Both the position numbers and the translations under genes were made by a program. From an uncultured Fibrobacter sp. (GTDB lineage: Bacteria > Fibrobacterota > Fibrobacteria > Fibrobacterales > Fibrobacteraceae), in NCBI GenBank assembly GCA_947165045.1, contig CAMUYW010000014.1:1-58250 (forward strand): 58,250 nucleotides of DNA, given 5' to 3'. The notes under the pieces are model-generated. The model saw only the letters and a list, made by a program, of their open reading frames with translations. It did no database searches and was not told where the DNA came from. Positions 33,724 through 42,757 of the stretch are shown here, one piece after another. How positions within the stretch are numbered: the first letter of the stretch is position 1; each line of letters starts with the position of its first letter.

Positions 33724-36354
33724 CTATAAGTTAAAAATAGATGCTATATCTGCATTCAAATCAAAACGATGTAGTTTTAGACAATCTCTTATAAATTCGT
33801 ATCCTTTAGAATTTCGATCTTTTCCTAATTCAAATGATAATTGGAGTAAAATATTATTGAATGTATTTTTGAAATTGCCTTCATTATCAAAAAAACTTTC
33901 AAAGATGGCGCCAGATAAAAGAGGATGCAAAGAGAATATACTTGAAATTTTTAAAAGATCATTTTTATCCAAAATAAGAAAATCATAAACGTTTAGTCTA
34001 TTGTTTTCCAAAGCGTTGTAAAAATATCGACCTATAATAAATAAGTCATTTCTAAACTTAGCTCTATTAAAATTATTTTTTAACATTGTTTTATGAGCTA
34101 ATAATGATAAAGCTTTTGTCTTTGCCACACTTGCGTTTGGAATTTTTGTGATTGTTTCAAATGCTTCATGCAAATATGGCTTACTATCAATAATATTACG
34201 AGTTGTGTTGATAATTGTATTCCAATCAAGTTCAGTATAGGAACTGTTTTGAAGTATTGTTGTTAAGGGTTCAAATAGATTCTTTAATTCAATTTTGTGT
34301 TGAATTAAAGCTCTTACTGGTATTTTGTATTTTTCTGCAATCTCTAATAGTGGTATTATATCAGATTTTTCATTTTCTGTAGTTTCTTGATCTGCTGAAG
34401 AAATAAAATTCTGTTCAATTTTATTAGTTATCTCTTTTATAAAGTAGGAATCTAAAGATTCTTTATAATTATCAAAAAATTCTAAAACATTAGAACGACC
34501 GAATTTTTTTATTAATATATCGAGGTTTTTTAATGTTAAAAGGTTTTTAACATTAATAGAAGCTTCTTGCTTACCGCTTTTTTCATTCCATATCTTAATA
34601 ACATCACCAAAGTCATCTAAAGGGATTGAATTCATTATGAAATCAATCTGATCATTTTTTTGAATGTCTTTTTTTAGAAGGATGGATAGAAATGAAGTCC
34701 AAGCTTGTTTACAGTTCCAATCATTAATGCATTTGTCTTTAATTTTGTTAAAGTTTTGATAGAAGTCTCCAAAACATTGATTAATGATTTTTAGGAAGTC
34801 ATTTATTGACTCGTTGTTGAAAACTGAATTTTTAAAAATAAGTTTTACTAAAATTTGAGCTTGTATCGGTGGAATCGCGCCAAAATGATTTAATGAGTCA
34901 GTCGTTAATTCGATAATCTTTATTTGATGATATATCATAATATCAACGATTTTTTCAAAAAGATCATCATCAATATAATGAGTTCCTAAAATTGTATAAA
35001 AAAATCCATGTAGATAATGTGCTATTGCGTAATCATCTGTTTTTTCAAAAAATAAATATTTACTTTTTATAAAAAATTCCAGTCTATCGAATACTTTTTG
35101 TGCAAATTGAATTAGTCCTTTTCTGCATAGTATATAAACGTATAGGATATTGCTAAAATTAAGATGTAATTTATTTTGATTAAGCAAATCGAAGACGATA
35201 TTTGACCAATATTTAGGCAGTTTGTTATCATCGACTATAAAATATTTAGGTAAGGCTTCTAATTCAATGCTTTCATATTTGATTTTCTCGATAATTTTTG
35301 TAACATTCTCTAACTTGACGTTCTCGTTAAAAAGGATTTCTACAATTCCATATTCAGAATAATGAAGTTCATTATCAGTTAAAAGAATTTTTTCAATAAA
35401 AAAGTTAATCCCATTTTGTTGTATTATTTTATCCCATAATTTTTTGTTTTCTTTAAAATAATCATAACCATAATTGTTCTGTGAATCATTTGTTTGTTCT
35501 AGAATTAAATCCAAATTTTCTTTGGAAATTTGAAACATTGCTTCATCAATTAATAATTGCTGGAATTCTGGTTTATCTTTAAAATCTGACAATTTTTTGA
35601 TATTGATATCAATTTTTTTTATTTTCTTTTTTAACGAAGAATCTTGAACAGCTTTATTTAGAAGTTCTTCTAAAATCTTTATATTATTTTCTAAATACGC
35701 TCCAATAGTTTTGTTACAATTATTAATAGTAGAATCATCTATATTTTTGTCGATCATTCTACAAATTAAAAAATCTGTTTTTTTATTAAAAATAGACAAA
35801 CTATTAGAATCTATTTTTTTAAATATTTTTTCAAGTAATTTATCTATAAATTGGTCTTTTTTTTCTTCGTTGTTTATGAATTCAATATATTGCTCGAGGA
35901 AATTAAATTTTTTGTATTGGTTACAGTAGTTTATGATAGCTGTTATATATTGCTCTATTTTTTCTGATTGATTATTATTTAATATATCAGTTAATATATC
36001 ATTGTTCAATACAGAAGAATTTGTCCATTTATAAGGAAGTATTTTTCTTTCAACAGAGTGAAGGTGTTTTATCTTTAAATTAAAATTAGGTTCAGTTTCA
36101 TTTCTGAGATTTTGAATATAGGTGTATTCGTCGTTAGTAAATTGTTCTTCGTAAGATGCAGAAAGAAAATCACTATAATTTTCGTCAATATATCCTTTTG
36201 ATAGCATTGTCAAAAGAAATTCTTCTTTGACTTTGTCGCAATCATCATAGTCTTTTTCTATTCTATTTTTTTCTTTTCTTATTACATCTATAATTAATTG
36301 ATTATCTAAAATTAAATTTTTTAATGATTGCATTTTTTCTGGTAAATTAGACAT
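33724..36354 (-). CDS. YobI-like C-terminal helical protein (defence candidate, second gene)
   Basis: An 876-residue, very AT-rich, almost wholly helical protein with no membrane segment or enzyme motif. The N-terminal part, with FLLTMLSKGYIDENYSDFLS and FTNDEYTYIQNLRN, resembles the region after the ATPase domain in single-chain YobI-type NTPases, from memory of that family. Its ATG overlaps the end of the ATPase gene by eight bases (ATGTCTAA). I infer that the two proteins together do what one YobI chain does elsewhere. Homology should be confirmed by profile search. Confidence 0.65.
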   Translation of the reverse strand: MSNLPEKMQSLKNLILDNQLIIDVIRKEKNRIEKDYDDCDKVKEEFLLTMLSKGYIDENYSDFLSASYEEQFTNDEYTYIQNLRNETEPNFNLKIKHLHSVERKILPYKWTNSSVLNNDILTDILNNNQSEKIEQYITAIINYCNQYKKFNFLEQYIEFINNEEKKDQFIDKLLEKIFKKIDSNSLSIFNKKTDFLICRMIDKNIDDSTINNCNKTIGAYLENNIKILEELLNKAVQDSSLKKKIKKIDINIKKLSDFKDKPEFQQLLIDEAMFQISKENLDLILEQTNDSQNNYGYDYFKENKKLWDKIIQQNGINFFIEKILLTDNELHYSEYGIVEILFNENVKLENVTKIIEKIKYESIELEALPKYFIVDDNKLPKYWSNIVFDLLNQNKLHLNFSNILYVYILCRKGLIQFAQKVFDRLEFFIKSKYLFFEKTDDYAIAHYLHGFFYTILGTHYIDDDLFEKIVDIMIYHQIKIIELTTDSLNHFGAIPPIQAQILVKLIFKNSVFNNESINDFLKIINQCFGDFYQNFNKIKDKCINDWNCKQAWTSFLSILLKKDIQKNDQIDFIMNSIPLDDFGDVIKIWNEKSGKQEASINVKNLLTLKNLDILIKKFGRSNVLEFFDNYKESLDSYFIKEITNKIEQNFISSADQETTENEKSDIIPLLEIAEKYKIPVRALIQHKIELKNLFEPLTTILQNSSYTELDWNTIINTTRNIIDSKPYLHEAFETITKIPNASVAKTKALSLLAHKTMLKNNFNRAKFRNDLFIIGRYFYNALENNRLNVYDFLILDKNDLLKISSIFSLHPLLSGAIFESFFDNEGNFKNTFNNILLQLSFELGKDRNSKGYEFIRDCLKLHRFDLNADIASIFNL

Positions 36355-37966
36355 TTTGGATTTCCTTTACTTCGCGTTTTTCTAATTCTTTTAGAGCTTC
36401 ATGATAATCATTTTTTGATTTGTTTAGACAATAGTAAAGTAATCCTTCGTGTTGTAACAGTTTTTGGAAATCTTTAGGATACAAATTTTTATACAAAATT
36501 AACGAGAAAATCCATTGGTATGTTGATTGGGTTATTTTATTATTATTGAGAGATGCTAAAAAATCTTTATTTGTTTCTTTATATACTCTGTATTCATTTT
36601 CGCAATTCTTCAGCATTCGTAAATCACTTAAGAATATTGAAATGTCATCAATGTAGTCTCTTCCTAAATCTTCTTCTAAATAAGGCATTTTACTTATTAT
36701 AAATCCTGCAGCGTTATCTTTTGTCAATACAGGAACGATTGGAACGATGAAATCAAAAAATTTTGTTCGTTCATATTTAGAGAATATATCATCTCGTATC
36801 ATGTAGATGAATATTATCGGATTTGTTTTTATTTTAGGAGTGTTGTTTAATATATGATTTAATTCTCGTAATTTTGAGAATATTGTAGTGGATTTAAATC
36901 TATCCAGATCTTCAAAAACAACTATTCTTTTATTTTCCATTTTTTCAAAAAAATAAACTAGTTCTGTTATATTTTGACTGAATAATCCACCTTTGTTATC
37001 TTCGAAATGAATATTAAATTGATTATAGGAAATACTTGATAAGTGTATTGGGTTTATGTGTAGCAAAAATACATATAGGCAGACAAATATGGAAAAAGAA
37101 GATAAGAGAAATAAAGCTGTATAATCACAAATTAAATTTATGAATTTATCTGAGTTTGTAAGGAAAAAGGTACAGCATATAAATATTAAAATTAAAAAAG
37201 ATTTACACAACAATTCTTTATCGGATAAGTCTTTTATTTTTTTAAATCGAGATGCTGGTATATCATCTTGTTCAACTGAGTATAAAATTTGTTCTAGTAT
37301 TCCACGTTCAATTTCAATTTCTAGTTCTTCTTCTTTTTTCTTGTAATCTTGATAAATTTTCCAATGATCGTAATCAGAGATTCCGTCACTAGAGAAAATC
37401 TTATATCCTGAATCTGTTTGTTTTACATCAAACTTGCATGTTTCAGATGAATTATCATTACATTTAAAATCTTCATCGCATTTGCATGAAAATTTTGCTA
37501 ATGCAATATTTATAATATCACGATTCTCTAATGGATTGTTTCCTTTTTTCGTTTCTGCAACTCGATTTACATAGCTTTCCCAAAAAGAACTTTTTCCAGA
37601 TCCAAAATATCCGGTAATAGCTATGTTATTAACATTGGGTTCTGTTAGTGCCCAATGTAGAGCTTCAAATGCTTCATTCCATTTTTTACAATTGTAAGGA
37701 AGCATTGAATCAAATTCTGGTTTTAGGTCAATGCATTTATATTCTTTTGGAAACTTTTCATAATTAATCAACCAAGAAAGCCATAGAAGTTTTATAGGCG
37801 TAACTAATTTTAAATATTTTTCTTTTAGAAATTTTTTCATTTTAGTTGTTATTTTGTATTTCTTTAACACAAGTGAAATGATGGTGAAAAAAATGATTAA
37901 AAGAATAATCCATAACAATGGAACAAATAGTCCATATATCATGAGAGAGTTTTCTTCGATGTTCAT
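36347..37966 (-). CDS. YobI-like membrane P-loop NTPase (defence candidate, first gene)
   Basis: A 539-residue protein with an N-terminal membrane helix (about 10-33), Walker A GYFGSGKSS at 119-127 and a stretch with four cysteines (C161, C163, C169, C177) that could bind metal. Two more membrane helices lie at about 254-272 and 283-303. Walker B RIVVFEDLDRF is at 347-357. RTKFFDFIVPIVPVL at about 400-414 is characteristic of YobI/KAP-type NTPases. Such membrane NTPases are found in defence islands. It is co-directional and overlapping with the 876-residue gene and converges on RADAR. Confidence 0.75.
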   Translation of the reverse strand: MNIEENSLMIYGLFVPLLWIILLIIFFTIISLVLKKYKITTKMKKFLKEKYLKLVTPIKLLWLSWLINYEKFPKEYKCIDLKPEFDSMLPYNCKKWNEAFEALHWALTEPNVNNIAITGYFGSGKSSFWESYVNRVAETKKGNNPLENRDIINIALAKFSCKCDEDFKCNDNSSETCKFDVKQTDSGYKIFSSDGISDYDHWKIYQDYKKKEEELEIEIERGILEQILYSVEQDDIPASRFKKIKDLSDKELLCKSFLILIFICCTFFLTNSDKFINLICDYTALFLLSSFSIFVCLYVFLLHINPIHLSSISYNQFNIHFEDNKGGLFSQNITELVYFFEKMENKRIVVFEDLDRFKSTTIFSKLRELNHILNNTPKIKTNPIIFIYMIRDDIFSKYERTKFFDFIVPIVPVLTKDNAAGFIISKMPYLEEDLGRDYIDDISIFLSDLRMLKNCENEYRVYKETNKDFLASLNNNKITQSTYQWIFSLILYKNLYPKDFQKLLQHEGLLYYCLNKSKNDYHEALKELEKREVKEIQNV

Positions 37967-38284
37967 AAAAAAGTATTAAGTAGATTATTTTATTTTGCCA
38001 AATATATTTTATTCTAATAAAAATAAAAGAATAAAAAATACGAAATCACAATAATGTAAGATTTGCGTTTAAGTTTGTTTACGTGTAGTATGCGAAAAAA
38101 ATATAGGTCATCGTGTTTCACGATGACCGTTTCAAATACTAGATCTGTCGACTTTGGCGTTATGCGCCTTCGCTCAGGATGACACTGCCATTTTATGGAT
38201 TCCCTCCCGCGTTACACTTGGTCGAGAATGACTGCTTCGGGGAGCAAATCTCATTTCAGTTAACTGCGGCGAATCCGTGCCGTG
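37967..38284. repeat. Right edge of the defence island: hairpin copy and interspersed repeats
   Basis: No gene is visible. After the A/T-rich upstream region of the NTPase gene, a hairpin GGTCATCGTG/CACGATGACC (38106-38115, 38119-38128) is followed by CGTTTCAAAT. This nearly repeats the terminator at 33.64 kb. Minus-strand copies of the common repeats follow: one at 38140-38184 and one, matching 24.70 kb, at 38193-38232. Confidence 0.75.
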
Positions 38285-38890
38285 CTACTTTATATCAAAC
38301 TGCACTTTCGGAGCTTGGCTTGCGCCGGCGTCAGCGGAGAAGAGGGCTTTCGGGCTTGCGCCTGCGAATCCAGCGACGAGGTTTGTCGGGAACTGGCGAA
38401 TGGTGGTGTTGAATGCTTGAACGGTTTCGTTGTAGCGTTTGCGTTCTACAGCGATGCGGTTTTCAGCGCCTTCGAGTTGTACGCGGAGTTCCTGGAAGCT
38501 CTTGTTGCTCTTAAGATCTGGGTAGTTTTCGGAGACGGCCATTAAGCGCTGGAGGGCGCCGCCGAGGGTGCCTTGCATTTCTTGGAAGCGTTTGAGGGCT
38601 GCTTCATCGTTCATGAGGCTTTCATCGAGTTTGACGGTTCCGCCCATGCGGCTACGCATTTCCATGACTTCGGTGAGTGTGCTTTTTTCGAAGTTGGCTT
38701 CGCCTTGTACGGTGCTGACGAGATTCGGGATGAGGTCGAAGCGGCGCTGGTATGTGTTTTCGACTTGTGCCCACTGCGTTTTGACGCCTTCTTCGAGGGC
38801 AATGATATTGTTGTAAGTGCTGATGCCTTTCCCGACGATAATGAGGAGGATGGCGACGACGATGATAACGGTAATTAAAACTTTTTTCAT
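38285..38890 (-). CDS. lemA: LemA family protein (second copy)
   Basis: A 201-residue LemA protein. I place the start at the ATG at 38890, which has GGAG a few bases upstream and begins MKKVLITVIIVVAILLIIVG, a membrane anchor; an in-frame upstream start would add 11 residues. The core GISTYNNIIALEEGVKTQWAQVENTYQRR and IPNLVSTVQG, then ENRIAVERKRYNETVQAFN, is typical. It is closest to the YggC/LemA group with the longer C-terminal FPTNLVAGFAG stretch. No htpX is adjacent, unlike the 8.8-9.4 kb copy. Confidence 0.93.
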   Translation of the reverse strand: MKKVLITVIIVVAILLIIVGKGISTYNNIIALEEGVKTQWAQVENTYQRRFDLIPNLVSTVQGEANFEKSTLTEVMEMRSRMGGTVKLDESLMNDEAALKRFQEMQGTLGGALQRLMAVSENYPDLKSNKSFQELRVQLEGAENRIAVERKRYNETVQAFNTTIRQFPTNLVAGFAGASPKALFSADAGASQAPKVQFDIK

Positions 38891-38924
38891 AAGTTCTCCG
38901 ATGTTTACGGGGTTAATATACAAA

Positions 38925-40076
38925 TTACCCTACGATTAGTGATTTTTCGTAGATGTAGTCGATGTCTTCGGGAGTGATTTTTCCGGGAACAAGATCGAGT
39001 TTGGAGTGGTTCACTTTCATCGCGGCGGCGAACTTGTCGCGCATTTCGCGGGTGACTGTGCATGTGCCGATGAGTTTGCGGATTATTTCCCTAAATTCTT
39101 CGATGTTTTTGAGTCCCAAAAGCGCAAGGATTTTTTCGACGTCTTGCGGGACAAACTTGGCGCAGACTTCTACGTAGGCGGCGAGGAAATACCCTACTGC
39201 GGGGCCGTGCGGAACGCCTACGTTAAGGGTGAGGTCATAGCTCATTCCGTGCGGTACGGCTGTGCTTGTTTGTGCGATGGCCATGCCTGCAATTGTCGAG
39301 GTTAGCATGAGTTTTTCATACAAACTCGCATCAATCGGCGCGGCAGTTTCCCTAGCAGGCGCGGCATTTGTTGCTGTGCATCCCTCATCAGAAAGCAGCG
39401 CATCTTTGCATTCACCCCAGAGTTTGAGTCCGTATTCCGGGCACATGCGGTTGAACAGATTCGATTTCACGTTGAGGATGCTTTCGACCATGTGGGCAAG
39501 CACATCAACGGCGGTGTTCACGATCAATTGCTTCTTTGCTGTAGCGAGATACTTTCCGTCAACGAGTGCGAGCGCAGGGAAAATTACATGTGGGATGCTT
39601 TTCTTGAGATGGATTTTATGGTTCGTGATGATGGCAACGGGCGTTGCTTCGGAACCTGTTCCGCATGTTGTTGGGACTGCTACGACGGGCGCATGATTGA
39701 GCGGATGGCTTGGCGCTTTGTGGAGCTCGTCTGCGTTTAAGTCGGGGTTCACAAGCAATAGTGCTGTTGCTTTTGCGGCATCGATAGCAGAACCTCCCCC
39801 AATGCCGATGATAAAGTCTGCGTTAAAATCGCGTGCGATTTGAGCGGCCTTCCCTATTGTATCGGTTGACGGATTTTCTTCGACTTCGCTGAAAGTTTGG
39901 TACGGGACCTCCCCCGCTTTCAAAACTTCGGTCACATCGTTCAGCGAACCGTTTGCAATTGCAGAATGGCGCCTTGTCATGATGAGTGCGCGATGCCCGA
40001 TGGCAAGCATGTTTTTCGCATGATTTTTTACGCAGTCTTTTTCAACATAGATATCCGTGGGTACAAAAAATCGCAT
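38925..40076 (-). CDS. Iron-containing (type III) alcohol dehydrogenase
   Basis: A 383-residue metal-dependent NAD(P)H dehydrogenase. The nucleotide-binding GIGGGSAIDAAKA lies at about 92-104. PTTCGTGSEATPVAI follows, and HGMSYDLTLNVGVPHG includes the His ligands. It should interconvert an aldehyde and an alcohol (for example butanol/ethanol type). It sits between a TPR gene (13 bases upstream) and lemA (34 bases downstream), all on the minus strand, probably one unit. Confidence 0.93.
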   Translation of the reverse strand: MRFFVPTDIYVEKDCVKNHAKNMLAIGHRALIMTRRHSAIANGSLNDVTEVLKAGEVPYQTFSEVEENPSTDTIGKAAQIARDFNADFIIGIGGGSAIDAAKATALLLVNPDLNADELHKAPSHPLNHAPVVAVPTTCGTGSEATPVAIITNHKIHLKKSIPHVIFPALALVDGKYLATAKKQLIVNTAVDVLAHMVESILNVKSNLFNRMCPEYGLKLWGECKDALLSDEGCTATNAAPARETAAPIDASLYEKLMLTSTIAGMAIAQTSTAVPHGMSYDLTLNVGVPHGPAVGYFLAAYVEVCAKFVPQDVEKILALLGLKNIEEFREIIRKLIGTCTVTREMRDKFAAAMKVNHSKLDLVPGKITPEDIDYIYEKSLIVG

Positions 40077-40089
40077 AGAGTTCCTCTAA

Positions 40090-41154
40090 CTATAACATTA
40101 GCCATTCTTTATTAAACCATAAGTAGAGACGGCTTTGTTCGTTGCGGTTTTTGATGAGCCACTGCGCGAATGTCGGGCGGTCAATGGGTTCGCAAATGGT
40201 GTAGATAAATGCATCTACAAGTCCTTCACGTATAAGTCCCTGATAAAATCTTTGAATGGGGTCTTCGATTTCATCAGTGAAGGCGACGAGCTTGATAATT
40301 TTTCCCAGGATGTGGATCAAGAATTCCGTTTGCTGCGCTGAGGTTGAATCATTATCGTAAAGTTTGCGTTTCCCGATTGAATCCGTCACAAGCATGGTTT
40401 GGATGGCAAGCAAAAATTCGTTGTTGACGGTGGAGTCGCTGCCGGTCTGCTTGATTTTCGGGGTGTTCATTTCGACTGTATTCTCTTTTTTCAAGACGAG
40501 ATATTTTGTCTTGCCGTAAAGTCTCGAAAGATTGTCGCGGACGATTTCAGCTTTTTTGCTGATGAACGTGGAGTACATGGTGTAAGCGTAGAATTGTGGC
40601 CATTTGCCTGTCTGGCTTGCCAAAAATCCTGCATAGTAGTAGCTGCCTTCGTGTGTGCGAGAGTTGTTGGTGCTTCGCTTGACCCAGGCGTAAGCGCTGT
40701 CGGCGTTGTTCTTTCGCATGAAGGCGATGGTTGCATTGTACGGAATGTTAAACGAGTTTGGAACTTTTTCAAAACCCTGACGGTAAACAGCGATAGCGGA
40801 ATCGGACATGCCTTTGTCATCGTAGATGGTTCCGAGCAGGCTATAGAGATTTTCGTCGATGTTTTTCGTATCAAGTTTTGCCGCAGCTTTGGCGTAAGAG
40901 AGTGCCTTGTCTAAATCGCGTTTGGCATGATAGGTGAATGCCATTTCGTATTTAACGAGCGAGTTTTTCGGGGCTTTTTTTTCGGCTTGTTTATACTTAG
41001 CGATTGCTTCGTCAAATTGACCTTGCTCGTGAAATTGAACACCTTGATCAACAAGGTCTTTGACAACTTCGTCGTTGTTTTTTTTAGCTGCATTTGGAGC
41101 TGCAAAAAGTACGGTGCTTGCGATGCAAAGAATGAGTACGATGGATTTTTTCAT
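40090..41154 (-). CDS. Secreted TPR-repeat protein
   Basis: A 354-residue protein with a signal peptide (IASTVLFA, about 1-20). At least three tetratricopeptide repeats lie at about 35-160 (for example AIAKYKQAEKKAPKNSLVKYEMAFTY and AIAVYRQGFEKVPNSFNIPYNA). The C-terminal half is unassigned. It is probably periplasmic and a protein-binding scaffold. It starts six bases after the stop of the phosphatase gene. Confidence 0.82.
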   Translation of the reverse strand: MKKSIVLILCIASTVLFAAPNAAKKNNDEVVKDLVDQGVQFHEQGQFDEAIAKYKQAEKKAPKNSLVKYEMAFTYHAKRDLDKALSYAKAAAKLDTKNIDENLYSLLGTIYDDKGMSDSAIAVYRQGFEKVPNSFNIPYNATIAFMRKNNADSAYAWVKRSTNNSRTHEGSYYYAGFLASQTGKWPQFYAYTMYSTFISKKAEIVRDNLSRLYGKTKYLVLKKENTVEMNTPKIKQTGSDSTVNNEFLLAIQTMLVTDSIGKRKLYDNDSTSAQQTEFLIHILGKIIKLVAFTDEIEDPIQRFYQGLIREGLVDAFIYTICEPIDRPTFAQWLIKNRNEQSRLYLWFNKEWLML

Positions 41155-41160
41155 GATAAA

Positions 41161-42549
41161 TTATTTGTTGAGAATGGCATGATAGAATTCACGGATATCG
41201 TCCCAGCGGTAATATGGGGCGGCGGGGCATTTGTCCTTGTTAGTCTCCTTGCATTCGATGGGGAGTGTCTGTTCAATTTCGTTGTACAGGATTTTGACGA
41301 GGATAGGCTTGCCTTGGGCTTTGTAGAATATCATCTGGAGGTTTGCGGCCATCGGGATGATTTTAAAGTCGTTCCATTCTTCGTGCAATTTTGTGAGGTC
41401 CGAAACTTTTGCGTTTGCAACGGAGAGTTGCATGAGAGCGGTGAGGGGGAGGAGTGCTGCATCGTGACCAAAGCGGAGTGTTGCGGCGATTGGCGTTGCC
41501 GAACCATTCGAAGTATCAGCAGCGATTGCGGTGTCTGCTTCGTCAAGAATATTCTTGAGTGTCGGTTTTGCAAAGTTTATTCCGTCATTGGTGGCGATGA
41601 GCGGGCTTGTGCCAACGAGGCTGTACCACCAAGCGTTTTGAGCTTTCCAACGTGCGATTTTTTCTTCGGTCGTGAAGAGGTTTACGAATGAATCGGCGGG
41701 AACTTTTGCATTTGCTGCGATGTCATCGAGCAGGGGCTGGTCCATGCCTTGCATCGATGTTGCGATTTCAAAGAAACGGTTGTAGAATTTGTCCGCTTCA
41801 ATATTTTTTACAACATAATTGCTGTCATTGAAGAGCTTTTTCAAGAACGGTTGCGGGTTCACATTTTTCCACAACTTATCGCTTTCGTCTGTGTAGGCTT
41901 TTGTCTTTGAATAGTCAAGCTTGTTCCATTCGAAGGAACTGATGAACTTCATATAGCTTTTGCCAGAGATGAGTTCGGGCTTGATTTTCGGATTGAGCGA
42001 ACGGAGTTCTCCGTTGAAGGCTGCCATGCTCACAATGCAACGTCCGCTTGTGCTTGCGTATGCTCTCACGTGCGGTGTGACTTTTTTACCGCCGATTTTC
42101 CAGTCCTTGAAAACTTCCCTGAAATTCTTGTACATGCGGTTTGCAATTCCCTCATGCTGGCGAACTCCCACTTGCGTGAGGTCCCCTTTGCGCGGGGCGG
42201 CATCGTTGGCGAGTATTTGGGCGTACGCGAGCGCTTGTTTACCGAGATCAGTGAGTTTCTGGGCAGAATCGGCTTTGGAAAGTGTTTCGAAAAGGTATGT
42301 ATATTCTTCACCGCTATGGTGGTAACGGCTGCCGTGGCGTCCATAATGGCTGATATAAAACGGCTTATAGCCTGCGGGAACCTTTGTGTAATTAGTATTT
42401 ACGGGTTCCGGGTACACGAGATAATTGCTCGATGTGTATTCGGGATGTTTTAATAGTTCTGCATCACTCGTCTGAGCGTTTACGGTGGCGGTGAGGAAAA
42501 ATCCCGCTGTGAGTGCAAAAAGGCCTTTTACGAAATCAAATTTTTTCAT
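41161..42549 (-). CDS. Histidine acid phosphatase family protein (MINPP/phytase-like)
   Basis: A 462-residue protein with a signal peptide (about 1-25). The active-site ISHYGRHGSRYHH is at about 67-79 (R-H-G-x-R, catalytic His). The proton-donor RFGHDAALLPL (H-D) occurs in the C-terminal third. The spacing and overall size fit secreted histidine phosphatases that dephosphorylate inositol phosphates. The exact substrate is inferred from family only. First gene of a likely four-gene minus-strand unit. Confidence 0.88.
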   Translation of the reverse strand: MKKFDFVKGLFALTAGFFLTATVNAQTSDAELLKHPEYTSSNYLVYPEPVNTNYTKVPAGYKPFYISHYGRHGSRYHHSGEEYTYLFETLSKADSAQKLTDLGKQALAYAQILANDAAPRKGDLTQVGVRQHEGIANRMYKNFREVFKDWKIGGKKVTPHVRAYASTSGRCIVSMAAFNGELRSLNPKIKPELISGKSYMKFISSFEWNKLDYSKTKAYTDESDKLWKNVNPQPFLKKLFNDSNYVVKNIEADKFYNRFFEIATSMQGMDQPLLDDIAANAKVPADSFVNLFTTEEKIARWKAQNAWWYSLVGTSPLIATNDGINFAKPTLKNILDEADTAIAADTSNGSATPIAATLRFGHDAALLPLTALMQLSVANAKVSDLTKLHEEWNDFKIIPMAANLQMIFYKAQGKPILVKILYNEIEQTLPIECKETNKDKCPAAPYYRWDDIREFYHAILNK

Positions 42550-42757
42550 GTAACTAATATAATATAATGGTGTTGCTGTGTGAGTAAACTAAAATGAAAG
42601 TTCGGCGTTGGGGCTCCGCCCGCATAAAGTACTTTTTGATTATAGGATAAAACAATAGTTTTTAGGCTATAAGCCTATATTTCAAGTTGAAACGAAAAAA
42701 ACTTTGGCACATCTTTTGCTAACTTTAACCACGTTTAATTTTAAATCAAGGATAACC
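42550..42757. promoter_or_regulatory. Divergent promoter region of secA and the phosphatase operon
   Basis: No gene is visible. An inverted repeat TAGGCT-ATA-AGCCTA lies at 42663-42677, just upstream of the secA start region. AAGGA about six bases before the secA ATG is the ribosome binding site. Confidence 0.45.
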
